Assembly: GCA_944324915.1 (NCBI GenBank)
Contig: CALUYD010000012.1
Coordinates: 1 to 47,741 of the forward strand
Reading direction: 5' to 3'
DNA from: Candidatus Gastranaerophilales bacterium
Lineage (GTDB): Bacteria > Cyanobacteriota > Vampirovibrionia > Gastranaerophilales > Gastranaerophilaceae
DNA length: 47,741 nucleotides
In this document: in pieces, positions 41,690-47,741 of the stretch
How the letters are laid out: the number at the start of each line of letters is the position of its first letter
Numbering within the stretch: position 1 is the stretch's first letter
The notes under the pieces: generated by a model
The model's input: the letters and a program-made list of their open reading frames with translations, nothing else
The model's database searches: none
Told to the model about the DNA's origin: nothing
Position numbers and translations under genes: made by a program

Positions 41690-44380
41690 ATGATTTTTAG
41701 ATTCTTGGTTATTTTTTTAATTTTTTTTGTAGGTTCAGCAAGTGCAAATAATATAAATGTAAAAACTTTTGATGAGCTTATTTCTTCTGCTTCTCAAAGT
41801 ATTAGTGGTGATAGTATAACAATTTTGGATAATTTATATTCAGATAGTACCATTGGCGGCACTTTTTCACTAATGGATCTTACTTTTTTAGGACAAAATT
41901 TCAACATTGATGGAGGAGATAATTTTGGCGGATTTTTATTAAATGAAGGTGGTTCATTTGATAAAGTCAGAATGATTAATTGTGTGGGTCAAGATTATAA
42001 TACTTATGTGATTGCAGGGGCTATTTATAATTCATCAAATCAAACAAACATTACAAATTCGGCTTTTAGCAATAATTATGCTGATGCTCAAGGTAATAAT
42101 TTTGCAGTTGCAGGGGCTTTATATAATGAGAATGGCGGAAATGTTTCTCTAAATGCAACTCTTTTTGATAATAATTATACTAACGGAGCGAGTGCTCAAG
42201 GCGGCGCTGTCGGAAATGTGGGCTCAAATACGATTATCAATATTTATGATAGTGTATTTAATAATAATTATGCTGATGGCTCTGTTTTGTCTTATGGAGG
42301 TGCAATTTATAATAATAACGGAGCAATTATGAATATTAAAGATAGCCTGTTTTATAATAATCATTCTTTAGCTAAAAGCAATGGTGTTTATTTATACGGT
42401 GGGAGTATTTATAATACAGGTGATATGACAATTGATAACAGTTACTTTTCAAATAATTATATAGAAGGAAATCTTGATTCTTTCGCTTATGGCGGCGCAA
42501 TTCATAATAATTCAAACCTTACAATTACAAATACTACTTTTGATAATAACTATATTACCTCTGATATTGATACTTCAGGTGGTGCTATATTTAATTATGC
42601 AGACGGTAGTGTAACAATAGAAAACTCTCTTTTTAAAAACAACTATTTAAATGCCCAAAATAGTAGAGGTGGTGCAATTGGCAATCAAGGCACAATGTCT
42701 ATAATAAATTCAACTTTTGTTGGCAACAAAGACACAGATGGTTTGAATGATATATATAATTTTGGTATTTTAAACTTTGATGGCGATGGTACAACTAATA
42801 TTTTAGACGGTATAAGGGGTACAGGTAATATAAATAAAAATGATAACGGTACTTTGAATTTGGGCGGAAATAATTCAAGATATACAGGGGCTTTTTCGTT
42901 TTATGACGGCACAATAAATCTTTTAGCAAATTCAACATATTTTAACGTTAAAACGACTGATTTTGAAAACGGTGTTAATTTTAATATGCAAAATGGTCAG
43001 ATAGATAATGTTGATTTTGAAATAACAACTTTACACGGACAATCAAATATTTATCCTGATGTTGATTTTAATAATAATACGATGGATACAATATCAGCTT
43101 CTTATTTAACAGGTGGAGGTACAATACTTGTACCTGATTTAGCAACAATTGGCGTGCCTGAGGCTGAATTTATTACCATACCTTTTGCAAATTCGATATT
43201 AAAAAATTCGGTTGTATATAATTCAAAAATTATAAAAACGCCTATTTATGATTATCTTTCTTCTTATGATATCCAAAACGGTAATTTTGATTTTTCAAGA
43301 ACAGGTTTTAATAGCGGTATATTAGCACCCATGGTTTCAGCTCAATTAGCAGGATATTTACTTCAGATTGATACATTTAATAATGTTTTTTCTAATTTAG
43401 ATATGGTTATGATTTTAAATAAAGATAAAAAAACCGCCTTGGATTTTAAAGATAAAATCGCATACAATGGGCAAAATCAGTATATTTATTCTCCACTATC
43501 AATTCCTGAAGCAAACAATGGAATTTGGTATAAACCTTATGCTACTTTTTCTTCTGTTCCTTTAAAAAATGGTCCTGATGTTTCAAATGTAGGCTATGGC
43601 GGTATATTAGGTGCGGAAAGCGGCTTAGTCAATCTTAAAAGAGGTTGGAGAGGCTTGTATGGCGGATATGGCTCTTACAATGGCTCTCATCAATCTTATG
43701 ACGGTATCGGAATATATAATAACGGTGGTTTATTGGGCTTGAGCGGTGCTTTATATAAAAATAACTTTTTTAGTTTGTGGAGCGCAAACGTTGGTGCAAA
43801 TTCAGCTAAAGCTCACACTAGTTTTGGAAATGATGATTTTAATATGTTGTATACAGGCATTGCTCAAAAATCAGGGTTTAATTTAGGTTTGTTTAATGAT
43901 AAATTTATTATTCAACCTAATTTAATGCTATCTTATAGTTTTGTTAATACTTTTGATTTTACTAATTCTTCAGATGTTCAAATTGATGCAAAACCTTTAA
44001 ATGTTTTACATATAGAACCTCAAATTAAATTAATAGGTAATTTTGGGGATTTATTACAACCTTATCTTGCTGTGTCTGTTGCTTGGAATATTATGGATGA
44101 TGCAAGATTTTATGCTAATGATGTTATGTTGCCTGAATTATCAATAAAACCTTATGTTAGATATGGTGCAGGTATTCAAAAACGCTGGGGCGATAATTTG
44201 ACTGCATTTTTTCAAACTTATATAACAAACGGCGGAAGAAATGGCGTAGGCTTGCAATTAGGTTTGAGATGGTCGATTGGAAAAGAAACTAAAAGAAACG
44301 TAAATTTTAAGGCAGGCAACATTCCTGATAAGCCCAAAACCGTTATTGAATTATTTAATAAAGTTGCTTCTGATTTATAA
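41690..44380 (+). CDS. Beta-helix autotransporter
   Basis: 896 residues. Signal peptide MIFRFLVIFLIFFVGSASA. Residues 30-380 are a passenger of pectin-lyase-like repeats in the style of chlamydial Pmp proteins: recurring GGAIYN, N-[ST]-x-F-x-NNY and 'I-x-N-[ST]' units about 30 residues apart. Residues 400-600 continue beta-rich. The last 290 residues are an autotransporter beta-barrel (NNGIWYKPYATFSSVPLKNG; GGYGSYNGSHQSYDG; YAGVGLQLGLRWSI-type final strand). The barrel does not end the chain: about 30 residues follow, containing R-N-V-N-F-K-A-G (869-876) and a charged tail, so the usual C-terminal aromatic is missing. The passenger would be displayed outside. No ribosome site precedes the ATG. 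The gene overlaps the convergent acyltransferase by 6 bases. Confidence 0.9.
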   Translation: MIFRFLVIFLIFFVGSASANNINVKTFDELISSASQSISGDSITILDNLYSDSTIGGTFSLMDLTFLGQNFNIDGGDNFGGFLLNEGGSFDKVRMINCVGQDYNTYVIAGAIYNSSNQTNITNSAFSNNYADAQGNNFAVAGALYNENGGNVSLNATLFDNNYTNGASAQGGAVGNVGSNTIINIYDSVFNNNYADGSVLSYGGAIYNNNGAIMNIKDSLFYNNHSLAKSNGVYLYGGSIYNTGDMTIDNSYFSNNYIEGNLDSFAYGGAIHNNSNLTITNTTFDNNYITSDIDTSGGAIFNYADGSVTIENSLFKNNYLNAQNSRGGAIGNQGTMSIINSTFVGNKDTDGLNDIYNFGILNFDGDGTTNILDGIRGTGNINKNDNGTLNLGGNNSRYTGAFSFYDGTINLLANSTYFNVKTTDFENGVNFNMQNGQIDNVDFEITTLHGQSNIYPDVDFNNNTMDTISASYLTGGGTILVPDLATIGVPEAEFITIPFANSILKNSVVYNSKIIKTPIYDYLSSYDIQNGNFDFSRTGFNSGILAPMVSAQLAGYLLQIDTFNNVFSNLDMVMILNKDKKTALDFKDKIAYNGQNQYIYSPLSIPEANNGIWYKPYATFSSVPLKNGPDVSNVGYGGILGAESGLVNLKRGWRGLYGGYGSYNGSHQSYDGIGIYNNGGLLGLSGALYKNNFFSLWSANVGANSAKAHTSFGNDDFNMLYTGIAQKSGFNLGLFNDKFIIQPNLMLSYSFVNTFDFTNSSDVQIDAKPLNVLHIEPQIKLIGNFGDLLQPYLAVSVAWNIMDDARFYANDVMLPELSIKPYVRYGAGIQKRWGDNLTAFFQTYITNGGRNGVGLQLGLRWSIGKETKRNVNFKAGNIPDKPKTVIELFNKVASDL

Positions 44381-45457
44381 ATCTTTAATTAAGGGTAATT
44401 TGCTTTTTATATATTTTAAAACAACGCCTGAATATGTTGATATTATCATTGTTAAAACAAAATAAAGGTAAGTGTTTTGAATTGGATTGTAAATCCAATA
44501 AATGTCATGTATATTTCTTTCAGACATTGGAATACCATTTATTTTAAATATTATAGCAGTCATTATATACATTACAAAAAGATGGTTTGCCATAATATGA
44601 TATGTGTTTTCGCCTATTACTTTTATAAATTTTATATCTTTTAAATATTCGTATGTAACATGTATAAAAAATAATGAAAACCAAATTCCTGTAATACTTG
44701 TTAAAATTGGAACTATAATTTGACTGTCAAATCTTGCCCAAACAAGAACATAGCTTAAACCTATACCATGCTCGGGGTCAAAATCTCTGTTAAAATGCCA
44801 TAAAATTGCTTGAATACAAACCACCCAAGCTAAAATTTTAGGGGTAAAAATATTATATTTTCCTTCGATTTTTGTTGTATAAAAGTGTCCTAAATATACA
44901 AAAAACAACGAAAATAATGTTCTTACAATTACTAGAAATAAAGGTGTTAATTCAAAACTTTTTGAGAGTGGAATAGCACTTAGACCCATTATAGCGTATA
45001 TTATAAATTTTAGTTTTTCATTCTTTTCTCTTAACATACGTTGAAAATATAGAAAAGCAATCATAGTTATAAATAATTGAACTACAAACCACATAGGGCA
45101 TGAAAGGTCAAATTGGTGTCCGTTTAAAAAAGGAGTTATAAAGAAATTTTTTAAATTTAATTCCATACCCCAAAATTTACCTGTCAATTTGTCGATTATA
45201 ATAGTAATTATGCAATAAAAAGCAGAATATATGAAATATAAAACTAGTAAACTTTTAATTCTTCTTTTAATATATTGATATACATTATCTAAATATTTAT
45301 CTTTAAAAAGCATTCCTGAAATAAAGAAGAATAAAGACAATTGAAAAGAATATGGCGGAAACATATCAAAAAAGCGAAATTCCAGGTGTCCTGAGACAAC
45401 TAAAATAATTGCTAATGCTTTTAAAATGTTTATTTTATCTGAAAAAATTTTATCCAT
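44375..45457 (-). CDS. Acyltransferase-3 family membrane protein (OafA/WecH-like)
   Basis: 360 residues from the ATG at 45457; a GTG six bases upstream is part of the GAGGTG ribosome site. About ten hydrophobic segments. N-terminus DKINILKALAIILVVSGHLEF carries the family's R/K-x10-H pattern with the catalytic His of helix 1; QLSLFFFISGMLFKDKYLD follows as the second motif. Transfers acyl groups (often O-acetyl) to envelope polysaccharide on the periplasmic side. Convergent with, and overlapping by 6 bases, the autotransporter. The acceptor is unknown. Confidence 0.88.
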   Translation of the reverse strand: MDKIFSDKINILKALAIILVVSGHLEFRFFDMFPPYSFQLSLFFFISGMLFKDKYLDNVYQYIKRRIKSLLVLYFIYSAFYCIITIIIDKLTGKFWGMELNLKNFFITPFLNGHQFDLSCPMWFVVQLFITMIAFLYFQRMLREKNEKLKFIIYAIMGLSAIPLSKSFELTPLFLVIVRTLFSLFFVYLGHFYTTKIEGKYNIFTPKILAWVVCIQAILWHFNRDFDPEHGIGLSYVLVWARFDSQIIVPILTSITGIWFSLFFIHVTYEYLKDIKFIKVIGENTYHIMANHLFVMYIMTAIIFKINGIPMSERNIHDIYWIYNPIQNTYLYFVLTMIISTYSGVVLKYIKSKLPLIKDL

Positions 45458-45503
45458 ATTCACCTCAAAATAAAGTTTAACATAAAATCTTGGTTATGGA
45501 ATG

Positions 45504-46493
45504 TTAATTTTTATGAGTTTTTCTATATAATAAACCGTTTAGAGAGTTATATTCAGGTGACATTTTTTGATTATTTATAAAATCTTCTGAAAGATTTGGG
45601 AATAATTTTTTTGCTTTGTTTTCCCAAAATTCAACTTCGGATTTTAGCGCAAGTATTTCATTTGTGTTTGAATAATATGATTTCATATCGCCACTTGAAC
45701 ATGTTGGAATTAGAAAATCTTGCCTGAATTCTTCAAAACTTATTTCAGATTCTTCAAGCACTCTTAGTCTTGAATTTTCGTCAATCTTAATTTTTGGTTG
45801 ATATGAATAGATAAATGGGTAAAATTCCAGCAGTTGAGATTTTACTTCTTCAAGCTCCATATCTTCATCACTTAGAGCCGAATCTTCTTGAATCATTTTG
45901 TTGAATTTATCAACTGCTCCATTGCTACATAGCGAACATTGAATTTGTGCGCTATGTTCTAATTCATGAAATAGGCAGCTTGCTATTATTGCCATTTTTT
46001 CTTCTTTTGTTGCTATTCTTGTATTCGGATTTTCTTTAAGCGTCATTTGGGTTTCATCTTTATTTTGGCAAGCTACATAGCTAAAAAATATTTCAAAATC
46101 ATCTTCTGAACCCTTCCAGAGTTTTTTCGAATTGGAGCTCACTACAAAATCGCCATCAGTAAAAGATGTTGGGATTTGAATTTCATTTATTGTAAAATCA
46201 TATCCTGTGCGAAAATCTTCATCGCTGAATTTGATTTTGGGTTTAATTATTTCAATTCCGCCATAATTTTGAGATAAAACATCTTTTTGTTGTTCAAATA
46301 TTTTGTTGTATAGCTCTCTTATTTCGCTTCTTGAAATATGGCTTGGATTATTTGATATAGATGATACAAAAGTATCTTTTTTGATTTTATTTGCACAGAA
46401 ATTTATTGTGCTAAAGTTGTTGTTTGTTGTTGTTATGTTTTTATTTTTAGGCTTGTTGATTTGTATTGCTTGATTTATAAAATTTATTTTCAT
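45504..46493 (-). CDS. Putative zinc metallopeptidase (HExxH) of unknown family
   Basis: 329 residues, no signal peptide. A zinc-binding HExxH (CLFHELEH, H176-E177-H180) sits in a predicted helix; NEILALKSE (278-286) about 100 residues on is the natural source of a third Glu ligand, as in gluzincins. Residues 1-45 are Asn/Thr/Lys-rich and include FSTINFCAN, a relative of the FKAG word seen in other proteins here. Cys residues cluster around 183-190. I do not recognise the family. No ribosome site precedes the ATG. A protease acting inside the cell or exported by an unknown route are both possible; activity is inferred from the motif alone. Confidence 0.7.
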   Translation of the reverse strand: MKINFINQAIQINKPKNKNITTTNNNFSTINFCANKIKKDTFVSSISNNPSHISRSEIRELYNKIFEQQKDVLSQNYGGIEIIKPKIKFSDEDFRTGYDFTINEIQIPTSFTDGDFVVSSNSKKLWKGSEDDFEIFFSYVACQNKDETQMTLKENPNTRIATKEEKMAIIASCLFHELEHSAQIQCSLCSNGAVDKFNKMIQEDSALSDEDMELEEVKSQLLEFYPFIYSYQPKIKIDENSRLRVLEESEISFEEFRQDFLIPTCSSGDMKSYYSNTNEILALKSEVEFWENKAKKLFPNLSEDFINNQKMSPEYNSLNGLLYRKTHKN

Positions 46494-46553
46494 ATTTTTA
46501 TAAAACAGGTGAATTTATATAGTTGCTAAGATTGGAATGCATGACTTAATTAC

Positions 46554-46583
46554 ATACTAAAAAAGCACCCAATCGGGTGCTTT
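46554..46583. repeat. 30-base direct repeat, left copy (contains a terminator)
   Basis: Identical over 30 bases to 47553-47582. The core GCACCC-AATC-GGGTGC hairpin extends here to a 15-bp perfect stem (46556-46570 with 46575-46589) with a T-run, so it is also the terminator of the XRE gene at 46597-46956. Confidence 0.9.
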
Positions 46584-46589
46584 TTTAGT
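46556..46589. terminator. Terminator of the XRE gene
   Basis: 15-bp perfect stem around loop AATC, with six A/T at the base on both strands; able to work in both directions (XRE gene and, less directly, the HExxH gene). Confidence 0.9.
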
Positions 46590-46596
46590 TGAATAA

Positions 46597-46956
46597 TTAT
46601 TTTATGTTTAGCGCTTTTTGAGTAGCTTTTAGTGATTCTAAATAGCAGTTGAGTTCATTGTCGTCTTTTGCGGAATTTAGGATTTGTAAAGCCTTTGCCA
46701 TAATAGGGTTTTCATTAATTTTGATTTGTTCTAAATCAAAACCGGCTTGTTCTAAAGTTAATCCTAGTGCCTTTAGTAGCTTGTTTAAAGTTGTATATGT
46801 GGGAAAATATTTGCCGTTTTCAATTCGACATAAGTGTTTGTCATCAATATTTGCTTTTTCTGCTAACGCTTGTTGCGTTAAGCCTTTTGCTTTTCTTAGA
46901 GCCTTTAATCTTTCTCCGAAAGTGATGTTTTGTTTATTTTGTTTCTTGTTGCTCAT
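46597..46956 (-). CDS. XRE-family helix-turn-helix regulator
   Basis: 119 residues; GAGGG precedes the ATG. HTH_3 domain at residues 12-68: FGERLKALRKAKGLTQQALAEKA, recognition helix DDKHLCRIENGKYFPT, then LNKLLKALGLTLEQ. The tail NELNCYLESLKATQKAL parallels that of the XRE protein at 2956-3312. It is divergent from the secreted PD-(D/E)XK-like gene, and the palindrome TGTTGCAACA lies between them. It probably controls that gene and itself. Both genes are enclosed by the 30-base direct repeat. Confidence 0.9.
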   Translation of the reverse strand: MSNKKQNKQNITFGERLKALRKAKGLTQQALAEKANIDDKHLCRIENGKYFPTYTTLNKLLKALGLTLEQAGFDLEQIKINENPIMAKALQILNSAKDDNELNCYLESLKATQKALNIK

Positions 46957-46994
46957 AGCACCCTCTTTATTTTTTATTTTGTACTATTTTTATC

Positions 46995-47004
46995 TGTTGC
47001 AACA
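46995..47004. promoter_or_regulatory. Candidate operator TGTTGCAACA
   Basis: Perfect 10-bp palindrome 39 bases upstream of the XRE start, in the divergent intergenic region; a further CAACA half-site follows at once. Suited to the XRE protein; not tested. Confidence 0.4.
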
Positions 47005-47037
47005 CAACAAGAACGGCAATTTGAAATGATTAAATTA

Positions 47038-47066
47038 TTGTCGTAAATAACACTTTATGTTAAACT
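47038..47066 (+). promoter_or_regulatory. Promoter predicted to give a leaderless transcript
   Basis: TTGTCG, 17-base spacer, TAAACT (weak -10), then seven bases to the ATG at 47074. No ribosome site, as for bioD and ruvC. Confidence 0.35.
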
Positions 47067-47073
47067 AATCAAC

Positions 47074-47550
47074 ATGATGAAAGTTAGTGCAATGATTAAT
47101 TCAGCAATTGTTTATATTTTGTTATTGCCAATGGCGACACCTTTTGAATATAAAATTTGTAATTTGGGCTGGAAACACATATCTCATAAACACAATGAAG
47201 CAAGCTATCAAAATGCTTGGTGTTCTTTAAATGGTGGTATTGCGGAATTTAAAAATAAAGATTTTACAAGGGTGGATTGTCTCACAAATACTCATGCGAT
47301 AGAGTTTGATTTTGCAGATAAATGGGCGCAAAGTTTAGGTCAAGCACTGCATTATAGCGTTATGACAGGCAAGAAACCCAAGGTTATATTAATTCTTGAT
47401 GAGCCTTATAAACAAATGATTTATTTTAAAAGAGTTCAAAAAATAGGCGAAGAGTATAAAATTGATACAGAATATGTTACAAATGATATTTTAAAGTTGA
47501 ATAAAGAGCAAAAATGCAGTTATTCTAAGTGTAAATGTCATAATAAATAA
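47074..47550 (+). CDS. Secreted PD-(D/E)XK-nuclease-like protein
   Basis: 158 residues. The first 25 residues are hydrophobic (SAIVYILLLPMATPFEYK), read as a signal peptide. The body matches a widespread family of small exported proteins with the words AWCSLNGGIAEF, TRVDCLT, AIEFDFADKW and SLGQALHYSVMTGKKP. The acidic set E58, D68, E77-x-D79 with K83 has the spacing of a PD-(D/E)XK nuclease core. The C-terminal part includes C-x6-C-x3-C-x-C. I infer a nuclease fold; whether it cuts DNA, and where, is unknown. It is divergent from an XRE gene, both within the 30-base direct repeat, and a Fic gene begins just downstream. Confidence 0.7.
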   Translation: MMKVSAMINSAIVYILLLPMATPFEYKICNLGWKHISHKHNEASYQNAWCSLNGGIAEFKNKDFTRVDCLTNTHAIEFDFADKWAQSLGQALHYSVMTGKKPKVILILDEPYKQMIYFKRVQKIGEEYKIDTEYVTNDILKLNKEQKCSYSKCKCHNK

Positions 47551-47552
47551 CG

Positions 47553-47582
47553 ATACTAAAAAAGCACCCAATCGGGTGCTTT
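47553..47582. repeat. 30-base direct repeat, right copy
   Basis: Identical over 30 bases to 46554-46583, 999 bases apart. The hairpin stem here is only 9 bp because the sequence changes after GGGTGCTTT, so as a terminator it is weaker. Similarity continues loosely past the repeat (AGTTgAATAAT against AGTTaAATAAT). Confidence 0.9.
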
Positions 47583-47670
47583 AAAGTTAAATAATATGGA
47601 CAGATATTGTTGAAATTTAAAGACAAAATAATTAACAATTTTATGATAAAATAGTTGTATAGAGGTAATT

Positions 47671-47741
47671 ATGACTTTAGAAAACAAATTAGGAATAACT
47701 GATTCAACAGAGCTTTTTAGAGTAGAAGAAAAAATAAGTAA
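47671..47741 (+). CDS. Fic-family protein, 5' fragment
   Basis: Starts at an ATG preceded by GAGGTAATT and runs off the window. The first 23 residues MTLENKLGITDSTELFRVEE (then KIS) match the N-terminal segment of small Fic proteins, which start with NKLGIT-x-s-x-eLa-x-eEe-x-isk. Fic enzymes add AMP or similar groups to proteins, often as the toxin of a toxin-antitoxin pair or as a filamentation factor. The catalytic HPFxxGNGR motif is outside the window, so activity cannot be judged. Confidence 0.7.
   Translation, partial: MTLENKLGITDSTELFRVEEKIS

Noticed and set aside
46554-47582. The 30-base repeats as a CRISPR array
   Set aside because: Only two copies, 1 kb apart, with genes rather than spacers between, and no cas genes.

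Overview
The window looks like a chromosomal segment of a non-photosynthetic, gut-type relative of the Cyanobacteria (Vampirovibrionia/Melainabacteria, most likely order Gastranaerophilales). This is an inference. DNA is strongly AT-rich (about 30% GC by eye). The cell is diderm (TolC-type channel, OmpH/Skp, autotransporter), has SLH-domain surface protein, a minC-minD-minE-rplI cluster and an oxygen-sensitive class III ribonucleotide reductase, and carries several proteins with no recognised family but with a shared short N-x-x-F-K-A-G-like motif. No photosynthesis, tRNA, rRNA, CRISPR or intact IS element was seen.

Layout. 1-6340: accessory/surface region with the 3' end of an Adhesin_E-like protein, a decayed-looking ORF, a Cys-rich type IV prepilin-like protein, an XRE regulator, a sugar O-acetyltransferase, an FkbM methyltransferase and a membrane acyltransferase. 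6339-12280: a CorC/CNNM-type membrane protein and a complete tripartite drug pump (MarR regulator, EmrA-like adaptor, EmrB-like MFS on the minus strand; TolC-like channel divergent on the plus strand) with a candidate MarR operator between. 12390-15281: a 963-residue EF-hand/coiled-coil protein of unknown role. 15318-24484: core metabolism and information genes: divergent bioB/bioD, nrdD, a NAD synthetase whose glutaminase domain has lost its catalytic triad, OmpH, RuvC, a membrane protein, MtnA, and infC with an ATT start. 24551-28833: SLH protein, serine beta-lactamase-like protein, diguanylate-cyclase-like protein with altered signature, RipA-like membrane protein. 29042-35297: TyrS, an AAA+ ATPase, a DegT aminotransferase, WecA/TagO-type glycosyltransferase and GlyA. 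35724-39237: a short highly expressed-looking 83-residue protein, then minCDE and rplI. 39267-45457: a second O-acetyltransferase, a small secreted protein, two distantly paralogous membrane proteins, a beta-helix autotransporter and a second membrane acyltransferase. 45504-47741: an HExxH protein, then an XRE regulator and a secreted PD-(D/E)XK-like protein bracketed by an exact 30-base direct repeat, then the start of a Fic gene.

Together the genes describe an anaerobe investing heavily in its envelope: polysaccharide initiation (WecA), sugar amination (DegT), O-acetylation (two LbH and two membrane acyltransferases), methylation (FkbM), surface fibres (prepilin) and outer-membrane display (autotransporter, SLH). 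The genome is compact: three convergent pairs place one gene's stop codon inside the neighbour's terminator, and several genes (bioD, ruvC, the secreted PD-(D/E)XK gene) have a promoter placed so that the transcript would begin at the start codon. The most attractive leads are the repeat-bracketed XRE/secreted-nuclease-like module beside Fic, the shared FKAG-like motif, the glutaminase-dead NadE, the strongly driven 83-residue protein and the GC-rich structured element after nrdD.
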